From Celeribacter persicus (lineage in GTDB: Bacteria > Pseudomonadota > Alphaproteobacteria > Rhodobacterales > Rhodobacteraceae), in the NCBI RefSeq assembly GCF_003050785.1, contig NZ_QAOH01000007.1, positions 1-64,000 on the forward strand: a stretch of 64,000 bases of DNA. The letters are read 5' to 3'. Under the pieces are notes generated by a model. It was not told where the DNA came from. It saw only the letters and a list, made by a program, of their open reading frames with translations, and did not search any database. This document shows positions 7,291 to 14,945 of the stretch, piece after piece. A program made the position numbers and the translations under genes. Position 1 is the stretch's first letter; the number at the start of each line of letters is the position of its first letter.

Positions 7291-9417
7291 TCATTCGGCA
7301 GCGACCATTGGCTGCTCCTCGTCCTCCGTGGCGTCTTCACCCTCGCCATCGCTGGCAAGGAATTCAGGCAGATCATCCGCCCCGGTGTCGCCCCCGGCGT
7401 CCGCATCGACATCCGCATCGGGATCGACCATGCGCAGCGGCTCCGGCAACCAGCCGGTTTCTGCCAGCAGCCGCTCGGCCTCTTTGCCCATATCGCCCTT
7501 CTTGAGGTGGTCGATGAGCTGGGCCGCCCGCTCGCCGGCGCCCTCACGCACCGCCTCGATGATCCGCGGCTTGGTCACGCGGCCGAGATAGTTGGCGACG
7601 GTCGGCCTCCAGCCCACCGCCACCATGTCGAGGCCCGTTGCCCGCGCCAGCCGTTCGGCCTGGGACAGGCGGACGTCGAGACCGTGCTGGCTGACGCCCA
7701 TGCCGCTATAGGGGTTGGGCTTCTCGTGCAAGGCGTTGACGCCGAAGCTGATGCAATGGGCGAGCAACTCCATGCGGGTGTCGTCGTCCTGATCGGAGAG
7801 CCAGTCCCAGAGCGCCGCATCGTCGGCCGGGATATGATCGCCCCAGCGTTCGTGCCGCTCGGCGATGGCGCGCGCCGAGACGCTTTCGCCGAGGTCGTCG
7901 GCTTGCGCCGGGAAGTGAACCTCCCGGACATGGGCCTCCAGGCACCCCCTGGTGGAATGCGGCAGGAAACAATCCGTGACCAGCCGGTGCAGCAGCGCCG
8001 TCATGGCGACATGCGGGTTCATCGCCACAGCGTCCCGGAGCGCCAGGGTGCGATGCGCGGTCAGCTCGCTGACGAGGCGATCGGGCAGCGGCCGGATGGT
8101 CTCGACCTCTTCGTCCTCGTCGGTCTCAGGCGCAGCACCGCCCACGGTGATGACGGCGCGCCGGACGCTGCCGTCTTCGTCGCCTTCGACAGATGCACCA
8201 TCGACATCATCGCCTTCCTGGCCGTCCACCACCTCGTCTTCGGGGCGGACATAGCCGCGCTCGACGGCAAGCTGGCCGTCATGGCGGATGCTGACGAAGA
8301 CACCGGCACGGGCCATCTGGTCCGCGTCATAGCGCATCGGCCGGTTTTCGAAGGCCTCCAGTGCCTCCTCGATCTCGCCGAGACGGGCATCCACCTCGTC
8401 GGGGAACTCGTCGGCCTGGGCATATTCCGCCTCCAGCGCCTCGAACTCGTCCCGCAGCTTCTCACGCTCGGCACGCTCCTCGTCGGTCAGGTCGATGGTG
8501 GTGCCGGCCAGACGGCGCATGCCGCTGGTATGGCCATAGGGGAAGTCCACGGCGATCTCGATCCACTTCCAGCCCTCAGCGGCGATGGTCTCCGCCTCGG
8601 CCTTCAGCTTCTCGCCCGCCAGCCGGTCGAGCAGCACCGGGTCCTGGAGCCAGCCGCCATCGTCCTGCTGGAAGAGATCGCGCAGCACATAGCCGCCCGC
8701 CGCCTCATAGGCCTCGATGCCGACGAAGAGCGCCCGCTTGTCGGAAGCCCGCACCGTGGTCTCGGTCAGCATGCGGCGGATCGTATAGGGCTCCTTCTGC
8801 CAGCTGTCCTTGATCGCCTCCCAGACCTGTTCTTGGCGGGCGTGGTCGTCAGAAACGGTGAAGGCCATGAGCTGTTCCAGCGTCATACCATCCTCGGCAT
8901 AGGTTTCGAGCAGCAACGGCGAGACCGAGACCAGGCGCAGGCGCTGCTTCACGACCCTGGCGTCGACGAAGAAGGCGGCGGCGATTTCCTCTTCGCTCAT
9001 GCCCTTCTCACGAAGGACCTGGAAGGCGCGGAACTGGTCGAGCGGATGCAGCGGCGCGCGCTCGATGTTCTCCGCTAGCGACACCTCGTCGATCAGGATA
9101 TCGTCTCCGGCCTCCGAGACCACACAGGGCACCGGCGCGGTCTTGTTGAGGCGCTTCTGCTTCACCAGCAATTCCAGAGCACGAAAGCGGCGGCCGCCAG
9201 CCGGCACCTCGAAGAGGCCGGTCTCCTTGCCCTCCGCATCGAGCTCGGGCCGGACATGCAGCGATTGGATCAGCCCGCGGCGGGCGATGGACTCGGCCAG
9301 TTCCTCGACCGAGATGCCGGCCTTCACGCGCCGGACATTGGACTGGCTGAGCAGCAGCTTGTTGAAGGGGATGTCGCGCGAGGACGACAGGGTGATCTTT
9401 TGAGTGGCAGTGGCCAT
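7291..9417 (-). CDS. ParB/RepB/Spo0J-type nuclease/partition-domain protein, plasmid form
   Basis: The N-terminal 110 residues match the ParB N-terminal (Srx-like) fold: NVRR near 28, PAGGRRFRAL near 73 and ENIERAPLHPLDQFRAF near 115, the last being the classic ParB box. A helix-turn-helix-like segment follows (EEIAAAFFVDARVVKQRLRL, about 140-160). The remaining 500 residues are an acidic, Ala/Glu-rich extension not found in chromosomal ParB (about 300 residues). This size and tail are typical of the ParB-domain proteins on alphaproteobacterial plasmids and ICEs that accompany RadC and ArdC. No ParA lies nearby, so a canonical partition role is doubtful. The leader at 9430-9505 is radC-motif-like. 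Confidence 0.85.
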   Translation of the reverse strand: MATATQKITLSSSRDIPFNKLLLSQSNVRRVKAGISVEELAESIARRGLIQSLHVRPELDAEGKETGLFEVPAGGRRFRALELLVKQKRLNKTAPVPCVVSEAGDDILIDEVSLAENIERAPLHPLDQFRAFQVLREKGMSEEEIAAAFFVDARVVKQRLRLVSVSPLLLETYAEDGMTLEQLMAFTVSDDHARQEQVWEAIKDSWQKEPYTIRRMLTETTVRASDKRALFVGIEAYEAAGGYVLRDLFQQDDGGWLQDPVLLDRLAGEKLKAEAETIAAEGWKWIEIAVDFPYGHTSGMRRLAGTTIDLTDEERAEREKLRDEFEALEAEYAQADEFPDEVDARLGEIEEALEAFENRPMRYDADQMARAGVFVSIRHDGQLAVERGYVRPEDEVVDGQEGDDVDGASVEGDEDGSVRRAVITVGGAAPETDEDEEVETIRPLPDRLVSELTAHRTLALRDAVAMNPHVAMTALLHRLVTDCFLPHSTRGCLEAHVREVHFPAQADDLGESVSARAIAERHERWGDHIPADDAALWDWLSDQDDDTRMELLAHCISFGVNALHEKPNPYSGMGVSQHGLDVRLSQAERLARATGLDMVAVGWRPTVANYLGRVTKPRIIEAVREGAGERAAQLIDHLKKGDMGKEAERLLAETGWLPEPLRMVDPDADVDADAGGDTGADDLPEFLASDGEGEDATEDEEQPMVAAE

Positions 9418-9429
9418 GTCAGGGTCTCC

Positions 9430-9505
9430 ATGACGGACGCCGGGGAGCCTCTCTCTCCGGCAACCAGCCCGTCACGAAACCCCCACCCTCCTTTCACTCT
9501 CATGG
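9430..9505 (-). ncRNA. radC RNA motif-like 5' leader (copy 2)
   Basis: GACGG (9432-9436) can pair with CCGTC (9469-9473), enclosing the conserved purine tract CCGGAGAGAGAGGCTCC (minus strand). It is followed downstream (plus strand) by the same CACCCTCC..TTTCACTCTCA tail seen near 11580. It immediately precedes the ribosome site of the ParB-domain gene. Confidence 0.6.
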
Positions 9506-9533
9506 CCGAGCCGCAGATGAACGCGCAGACCCA

Positions 9534-10022
9534 TCAGAGCTCGCCGCGGGCGCGCAGGCTGGTCTCCCGGCCAGCCCCGGTGATGATGTGGTCGTGCAGT
9601 ATCACCCCCAGGGACGCACAGGCGTTCCGGATTTCTTTTGTCATTGCGAGGTCGGCGGCCGAGGGCTCGGGATCGCCGGCCGGATGATTATGGACGATGA
9701 TCAGCGCCGAGGCATTGAGCGCCAGGCATCGCCGCAGCACCTCCCGGGGATAGACCGGGACATGATCGACCGTGCCGATGGCCAGGCATTCGTCTGAGAT
9801 CAGCCGGTTCCTCCGGTCGAGATAGAGGACATGGAAGCGCTCCACATCGCCCCTGATGGTGAGGGTGCAATAGTCGAGCACCGCCTGCCAGGACGACAGG
9901 ACCGGGTTCTGGTTGAGATGGCGCAGCAGGATCTGCCGGGCCTCGTAGACCACGGCCTGCTCCTGGGCCGAGAAGCGGAGCGGTTGCGCTTCGATGGCGG
10001 ATTTTCTCGTGTTTCGTGTCAT
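9534..10022 (-). CDS. radC: RadC family JAB-domain protein
   Basis: The JAMM/MPN metal-binding signature HNHPAGDPEPSAAD is intact near residue 120, so the fold and zinc site are present. Chromosomal RadC proteins are about 225 residues and carry an N-terminal HhH part. This 162-residue form lacks it, as is usual for RadC-like proteins on plasmids, ICEs and phage-like elements. The ATG at 10022 has GGAG nine bases upstream. Despite the gene name, a role in DNA repair is not established; on mobile elements a DNA-processing or antirestriction-like role is inferred from its constant company with ArdC and ParB-domain genes. Confidence 0.85.
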   Translation of the reverse strand: MTRNTRKSAIEAQPLRFSAQEQAVVYEARQILLRHLNQNPVLSSWQAVLDYCTLTIRGDVERFHVLYLDRRNRLISDECLAIGTVDHVPVYPREVLRRCLALNASALIIVHNHPAGDPEPSAADLAMTKEIRNACASLGVILHDHIITGAGRETSLRARGEL

Positions 10023-10083
10023 GGAGCTGTTCTCCGACGGGAAGCCGACCGGGCGCCGAACTTTCACCGCGTCACGAGGAGAA

Positions 10084-10115
10084 GCGCCGCCCTCTTCCTG
10101 CGAAGAGAGCGGCGC
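10084..10115 (-). terminator. strong hairpin between the DUF2958 and radC genes
   Basis: GCGCCGC and CTCTTC (10084-10097) pair with GAAGAG and GCGGCGC (10102-10115) around a CTGC loop. No T-run follows, so it may act as an attenuator or leader structure for radC rather than a full terminator. Confidence 0.4.
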
Positions 10116-10136
10116 GAAAGCTGCAGGGCGTGGATC

Positions 10137-10532
10137 TCAGGAACGCGGGGGCTCCGCATCGGGGCGTGTTCCGCCTGGCAGACGGCCCGAGCGATAAAGC
10201 AGGCGCTCGGCATCGCGAATGCTGCCGGTTTCGCGGGCGGCCTTGGCCCAGACCGAGATCGGGAAATCCCCCGTGAACAGAAGATCCCGCTCGATGCCCA
10301 TGCCGAAGGGTAGCCGAATGGAGCGCAGTTCGTTGAGACTCCAGGAGCCAAGCTCGGGGTAGCCGATGTCGGCCAGGCCGAACATGATGTCACCGTCCTC
10401 GTCGAGCTCGGTCGCAAGCCAGACACCGGCGCCAAAGGGATTGAAGAACTTCACGACCGGAATGTGATCCTGATCGCGATCACGGCCATTCGCCAGCAAA
10501 CGGTCACGCTGTGTGTCGGTCAGGCGGATCAT
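10137..10532 (-). CDS. DUF2958 domain protein
   Basis: This 131-residue protein matches the DUF2958 family along its length. Typical segments are VKFFNPFGAGVWLATELDEDGDIMFGLADIG and PELGSWSLNELRSIRLPFGMGIERDLLF. Members occur on plasmids and ICEs next to ArdC, usually translated from the same message. Here the ATG overlaps the stop of ardC in an ATGA arrangement, which implies coupling. The biochemical function is not known to me. Confidence 0.85.
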   Translation of the reverse strand: MIRLTDTQRDRLLANGRDRDQDHIPVVKFFNPFGAGVWLATELDEDGDIMFGLADIGYPELGSWSLNELRSIRLPFGMGIERDLLFTGDFPISVWAKAARETGSIRDAERLLYRSGRLPGGTRPDAEPPRS

Positions 10533-11491
10533 GCCGCAGCCCTCCCTTTCGTCGGGGTCTGCCGTTCAACATCGGTGCTGTCGTCGGGCAGATGGGCCAG
10601 CAGCCAGTCGGCCGCCTTGCTGGCCTGCGAGGCTGCACGGACGATCGCGCGGGCATCCTCGCGCATCACCTCCAGCCAGGAGCCGATGTAATCGGCGTGG
10701 CGCACAGTCGGGACGATCCCGAGCGAGGCGCAACAGAACGCACTCGAAATCTCGGCGATCAGTTCCTCGAAGGCGTATGTCTTCGTGCCGAAATCGCCCG
10801 AGAAGTCCCGCCCCAACCGTGAGGCATGTCCTGTCGCGTGCCCCATCTCGTGCAGGGCGGTCCGGTGCCAGTTGATCGGCTCGAAATAGGCCTGCGGAGG
10901 TGGCACCTGTACATAATCGAGCGCGGGAACATAGAAGGCGCGGTTGCCACCGATCCGGAAGTCGATGCCGGTCGCCGCGATCAATGCCTCGACCCGCGGC
11001 TCGATCAGCCCGGGCGGCGGTGGCGGTGCTTCGACGGCGATGTCGTCGGGCAGACCCTCGCATTGCGCCGCGTTGAACACGGTAAAGCGCTTCAGGAACG
11101 GGATGCTGTTTGCATCCTCCCCGGTCTCCCGGGCGCGGCGCTTCTCGTCTTCAGGCGTGAAACGGTCGGCATAGACGACGGTCGTGCCGCGCTCACCCTT
11201 GCGGACATTGCCGCCGAGCGACAGCGCCTGGCGGAAGGTCAGCCAGTGCTGGGTTGGATAGCCCTGCTGGATCACGGCGCCCCAAAGGATCAGGACATTG
11301 ATCCCGGAATATTGCCGACCCGTGCTGGCGTTGCGCGGCATGGCGAGCGGCGCTTGCGCCGCCGCCGCCCCCCAGGGCTGGACCCAGGGCAACCGGCCTT
11401 CCTCCAACTCGGCGATGATCTTGTCGGTGATGTCGTCATAAAGGTTCGTGCGCGGGCCGCTCTTGCGGGCCGCGCGATGCTCTCTGGCCAT
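10529..11491 (-). CDS. ardC: antirestriction protein ArdC
   Basis: The N-terminal half is the ArdC ssDNA-binding domain (DUF1738-type; TNLYDDITDKIIAELEEGRLPWVQPW, then NASTGRQYSGINVLILW). The C-terminal half is a zincin-like metallopeptidase domain with HEMGH at residues 214-218 and a downstream glutamate-rich helix (AFEELIAEISSAF). ArdC protects incoming single-stranded DNA from host restriction during conjugation. At 320 residues it is full length. It is followed by the coupled DUF2958 gene and preceded by a radC-motif-like leader. Its presence beside a complete restriction-modification unit is notable. Confidence 0.92.
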   Translation of the reverse strand: MAREHRAARKSGPRTNLYDDITDKIIAELEEGRLPWVQPWGAAAAQAPLAMPRNASTGRQYSGINVLILWGAVIQQGYPTQHWLTFRQALSLGGNVRKGERGTTVVYADRFTPEDEKRRARETGEDANSIPFLKRFTVFNAAQCEGLPDDIAVEAPPPPPGLIEPRVEALIAATGIDFRIGGNRAFYVPALDYVQVPPPQAYFEPINWHRTALHEMGHATGHASRLGRDFSGDFGTKTYAFEELIAEISSAFCCASLGIVPTVRHADYIGSWLEVMREDARAIVRAASQASKAADWLLAHLPDDSTDVERQTPTKGRAAA

Positions 11492-11504
11492 CGGAATGAT
11501 CTCC

Positions 11505-11580
11505 GCGACGGGCGCCGGAGGCCTCTCCTCCAGCCCTCAACCCGTCACGGAAAACCCGCCCGCACTTTCACTCTCAGGGG
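11505..11580 (-). ncRNA. radC RNA motif-like 5' leader (copy 3)
   Basis: GACGGG (11507-11512) pairs with CCCGTC (11541-11546), enclosing GGCTGGAGGAGAGGCCTC (minus strand). The match to copy 1 is close across about 40 bases, including CCAGCCCTCAACCCGTCAC. It lies directly before the ribosome site of ardC. Confidence 0.62.
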
Positions 11581-11852
11581 GCGTTGCGGGGTCTCCCCGC
11601 TGATGGGGGTGCGTCGGCAACGCCAGTGCCGACCAAGGGGAAGGCTTTCCCCCAGACGATCCTCGCATTCAGCCGAGCCAAGCGTGAAAAAGGCAAAAGC
11701 CAACACTCGCGAGCCCCAATCCCCGACGTGTTGTAATCCCCAGGATATCTGCGCTTATCTGACACGCAATCGCGGTGCCTGCTTTCCAGCGCCAGACGCC
11801 TTTCTTCCCCAAGGCTCGGGCTCAAATCCACCGGGCAACAAATGAGGACCAA
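11581..11852. other. intergenic region between ardC and the H-NS-like gene
   Basis: This divergent intergenic region is GC-rich near ardC, with GGGGAAGG-CTTT-CCCCC able to fold at about 11637-11656. Further on it becomes AT-richer. It should hold the promoters of both directions, but I see no confident -35/-10 pair. Confidence 0.3.
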
Positions 11853-12170
11853 ATGACGGATATCGATCTTAACGCCTTGTCGCTTCCCGAGCTGAAGCAG
11901 TTGCAAAAGAATGTTGCGAAGGCCATCGCGAGTTTCGAGGACCGTCGCAAGGCCGAGGCCCGCGCCCAGGTTGACGACTTGGCCCGCGAACTCGGTTTCA
12001 GTTTAGACGAACTTGCGGAAGCCGCTCCCACCCGGAAACGCGCGGCGTCTGCGCCCAAGTACCGCCATCCGGAAAACGCCGAAATCACCTGGTCCGGCCG
12101 TGGGCGCAAACCGGCCTGGATCGCCGAGGCGCTGGCTTCGGGAAAATCGCTCGAGGATTTTGCGATCTGA
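11853..12170 (+). CDS. H-NS histone family protein
   Basis: This 105-residue nucleoid protein has a coiled N-terminal oligomerisation helix (LPELKQLQKNVAKAIASFEDRRKAEARAQVDDLA, about 9-45). The C-terminal H-NS DNA-binding motif is clear (YRHPENAEITWSGRGRKPAWIAEALASG, about 69-96). The W-x-GRGR core contacts AT-rich minor grooves. GAGG lies six bases before the ATG at 11853. As an island-borne H-NS it probably silences the island itself or lowers its cost to the host. It is followed after 15 bp by the pRiA4b ORF-3-like gene and is probably co-transcribed. Confidence 0.9.
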   Translation: MTDIDLNALSLPELKQLQKNVAKAIASFEDRRKAEARAQVDDLARELGFSLDELAEAAPTRKRAASAPKYRHPENAEITWSGRGRKPAWIAEALASGKSLEDFAI

Positions 12171-12185
12171 TCGGGGAGACCTGCC

Positions 12186-12803
12186 TTGTACCAGCCCGCG
12201 AATGCCATCCGCCTGCATGTCTTTCTGGCGGAGATTGACCCGCCAATCTGGCGGCGACTTGTCGTGCCGTCGGACTGGACGCTCGACAGGCTGCATCTGG
12301 TGCTGCAGGCCGCGTTCAGCTGGACCGACAGCCATCTGCATGAGTTCCGGATCGGCGGGCTGCGCTATGGCGACCCCGATCAGCTTGAGGATGGCTTCAG
12401 CGGGCCGCAGACCTTCGACTACACCGGGGTCAGGCTGGCGGATTTCTCCGGCCAGGATCTGACCTTCACTTACCTCTACGACTTTGGCGATGACTGGACC
12501 CATGTGATCCGGATTGAGGAGTGGCTGTCCCTCGATCCCCTGCCCCACCACGCAGAATGCACCGAAGGTGCCCGTGCCCGGCCGCCCGAGGACGTCGGTG
12601 GCCCCTGGTCCTATGCCGATTTCCTCGAGACCATCCGCGATCCGAACCACGAGGACCACAGCTCCAACCTTCGCTGGGCCGGCGGGCATTTCGATCCGGA
12701 CTGGTTCGACATCGAGCTGATCAACAAGGATCTCCGCAACACCTTCCGCAAGAACACCAGCCGACGCATGCATCAGCCCAGGACAAAGCCTTCTGATCGG
12801 TGA
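12186..12803 (+). CDS. plasmid pRiA4b ORF-3 family protein
   Basis: The 205-residue protein matches the pRiA4b ORF-3-like family. Typical segments are HVFLAEIDPPIWRRLVVPSDWTLDRLHLVLQAAFSWTDSHLHEF, FTYLYDFGDDWTHVIRIE, and the downstream region around GGPWSYADFL and HFDPDWFDIELIN. The domain is common on plasmids and in accessory regions; its molecular role is unknown. Translation probably starts at the TTG at 12186, which has GGGGAG seven to eight bases upstream; no in-frame ATG exists near the conserved start. Confidence 0.85.
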   Translation: MYQPANAIRLHVFLAEIDPPIWRRLVVPSDWTLDRLHLVLQAAFSWTDSHLHEFRIGGLRYGDPDQLEDGFSGPQTFDYTGVRLADFSGQDLTFTYLYDFGDDWTHVIRIEEWLSLDPLPHHAECTEGARARPPEDVGGPWSYADFLETIRDPNHEDHSSNLRWAGGHFDPDWFDIELINKDLRNTFRKNTSRRMHQPRTKPSDR

Positions 12804-13101
12804 GCGCAGAGGGCCCGGCCCTCAAGGCGGTGCCGCGGGCCTGGATGACCCTCCTCCTGCCGGCATCGTCAGAGTGATAGCGCCTCCGGGCATACCTTGC
12901 CATCAGGTGGGGATGTAACAGTGCTTAACTAACCAGGGCTACGCCGTACCCACATTCAGCAGCTGCCACCCTGAAAGCAGACACGGCATCACAGATCAAG
13001 CCGTTCGCGACTGAGGCATACATACGACGCGGCGCAGCGATTTCTCCGCTGCGCAATGGGCGGCCACTTGCAGACCCTATCCCAGAAAACCGATCTCGTT
13101 G
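12804..13101. other. intergenic, no gene seen
   Basis: About 300 bp between convergent genes. I see no coding potential, tRNA or clear terminator. Base composition is ordinary for the island. Confidence 0.4.
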
Positions 13102-14472
13102 CTAAACCCATACTTTGAGGTTCGGCAGAATGACTTCATCGCAAAACCGCCGGAAGGTCAGCACGTTCGCGTGTCCGGCGTATTCGGTCTCTTTGGCGTC
13201 CATCAGGCTTTCCGGGATCACCAGTTGCACGCCGATGCCTGCCATATCCTGAATGGCATTGCCCGCGATGTTTTCATCGACCGTGGTCAGGTAAAGCCTG
13301 CGCTCGCCTTTCTCCCGCTCAACCTGCTTCCAGCGTTCGCGCAGGGTGGTCTTCGCACTCAGGATCAGACCGGTTGCGGCGATGACTTCGCCGCTGCTGA
13401 TGAAGGCCAGTGAGGGAAGAATGAAGTCGGGGCGCTTCTTCGCCTCGATTACGACCTGTTTTTCGAACGGGATTTTTCCCCCGCTCAGCATCGCTTCAAT
13501 ATGGTGTTCGTAGGAATAGCCCGCCCTGGATTTCCTCTGTTGGCTGGCCGACAGCATCAGCGCGTCGATCCGGGGCAGTTCATTGATCAGCTGCCGGATG
13601 ATCTCTGCGATGGTCATGTCGCGCGGTGCGTCGCCAAGGACGATGCGTACCAGCTCGACGGCCCGCTCGCGGCGCTGAAAGTCTCGGAACATATCCCATT
13701 CGATACTGCGGCTGATCTCGCGGAGCGCATCACCCGGGCGTTCGATGGCGAAGGGATCGAGGCTGTTCAGTCCGTAGATCTCGAGGTAACGGTCGCGCGC
13801 CAGCCCGGCCAGTTCTTCGGTTTTCGGCATGGCAGCACGGGCGAGGCCGAACTCGACGATCGTACCAGCCTTCCAGGCCGCGATCAGTTCTTCCGCGAAA
13901 TCAAGAACCCGGTCCTGTTCCTTTGCCCTGACCTCAGCGGGTTCAAACTCACCAATCAGGAAATCCGGTGTGATGTCGAGCTGCAGGAGAAGCAGATCCG
14001 CTTCCTCGCTGGCGGAATCAATGGTCAGGCATTCGTAGACAGTATCTTTGCCCTGCCGATACCGCCCCATCATCAGGAAAGAAGCCGGCGAGAGATGCTC
14101 AAAGCACTCTTTCGGCAGGCGTGTCATATGCGTCTCAGGGCCCTTACTCGTGTAGTGTACGATCCGGGTATGTTTATTGCGCTCATCGCCTGAAGCCTGT
14201 GGCCAGAGCGTATCGAACCAGGCCTCCCGGATCGGGGCCGCATCCGGGTCTTTGCGCGGTTTGACCTCCAGCGGTGGAAAAAACCCGCTCTCGCGCTGTT
14301 CCGCCGGAATATAAACCCCGGCCTGGTGCTTATTGGCATAACGCGCCCAGTCACGGTCATTGTTCGAGAGCTTCTTGACCAATACCCGCTCAGCCCGGCT
14401 CAGCAGGTCCGTCAGAAGTCCGGCCTGACCGCCGCCGTCCTCGTCAAAATCGAAAATACCCTGCTCGCTCAA
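13102..14472 (-). CDS. type II restriction endonuclease, EcoRII C-terminal domain family
   Basis: The C-terminal third is an EcoRII-C-like PD-(D/E)xK nuclease: RKSRAGYSYEHHIEAML, then KKRPDFILPS, then LSAKTTLRERWKQVEREKG and a YLTTVDENI strand. The upstream 300 residues would hold the effector or specificity domain. It would cut the sequence protected by the neighbouring Dcm-type methyltransferase, which suggests a CCWGG-like or related site. A TTG at 14472 overlaps the vsr stop (TTGA) behind AGGCGG and is my preferred start. An ATG at 14538 adds 22 residues but lies inside vsr with no ribosome site. The gene ends 298 bp from the next, convergent gene. Confidence 0.85.
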   Translation of the reverse strand: MSEQGIFDFDEDGGGQAGLLTDLLSRAERVLVKKLSNNDRDWARYANKHQAGVYIPAEQRESGFFPPLEVKPRKDPDAAPIREAWFDTLWPQASGDERNKHTRIVHYTSKGPETHMTRLPKECFEHLSPASFLMMGRYRQGKDTVYECLTIDSASEEADLLLLQLDITPDFLIGEFEPAEVRAKEQDRVLDFAEELIAAWKAGTIVEFGLARAAMPKTEELAGLARDRYLEIYGLNSLDPFAIERPGDALREISRSIEWDMFRDFQRRERAVELVRIVLGDAPRDMTIAEIIRQLINELPRIDALMLSASQQRKSRAGYSYEHHIEAMLSGGKIPFEKQVVIEAKKRPDFILPSLAFISSGEVIAATGLILSAKTTLRERWKQVEREKGERRLYLTTVDENIAGNAIQDMAGIGVQLVIPESLMDAKETEYAGHANVLTFRRFCDEVILPNLKVWV

Positions 14473-14945
14473 ATCTGGCCGCCTGTTTCTGTATGCTGAC
14501 CTTCGAGATCCAGCCGTTGGTCGCCAGAACATATCCATAGGGCGAGGGAGTCAATCACCGCCTCCGACGGCAACCTGCCGCGCCCCTTCAGCGCACATTC
14601 CCAGACCGTCGCAACACGCCAGCCGGCAACAATCAGCATGTCGATATTCCGGGCGTCCCGCTCGATGTTGCCGGTGATCTTGGCGCGCCAAAAATCCTGC
14701 CGTGTTGCAGGCCATCGAAAAAGTGGGCAAGCGTGCCCATGCCAGAAGCAGCCGTTCACAAAGATCACCGCATCATGCTTTGCCAGCACTATGTCTGGTC
14801 TACCCGGCAGTTTCCGGTCGTGGAGACGGTAGCGGTAACCAAGTGCATGAAGCCCGCGCCGGATCAGCATTTCCGGTTTGGTATCAGCCCCCTTGATTGC
14901 CGCCATGTTTCGGCTGCGGGTTCTGCTGTCGTGAACGTCAGCCAA
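14469..14945 (-). CDS. vsr: very short patch repair endonuclease Vsr
   Basis: Vsr nicks 5' of the mismatched T where deamination of 5-methylcytosine has created a T:G pair, and so limits the mutagenic cost of the adjacent methyltransferase. The family signature is complete: PGRPDIV with catalytic D51, IFVNGCFWHGHACPLF with C66, H69, H71 and C73, then RQDFWRAKITGNIERD. At 158 residues it is of normal length. It overlaps the methyltransferase end by 8 bp and the endonuclease start by 4 bp, so the three proteins are almost certainly made from one transcript. Confidence 0.93.
   Translation of the reverse strand: MADVHDSRTRSRNMAAIKGADTKPEMLIRRGLHALGYRYRLHDRKLPGRPDIVLAKHDAVIFVNGCFWHGHACPLFRWPATRQDFWRAKITGNIERDARNIDMLIVAGWRVATVWECALKGRGRLPSEAVIDSLALWICSGDQRLDLEGQHTETGGQI

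Noticed and set aside
7291-9417. Canonical chromosome or plasmid partition ParB
   Set aside because: Only the N-terminal ParB box region matches; the protein is twice the usual length and has no ParA partner or visible parS sites.
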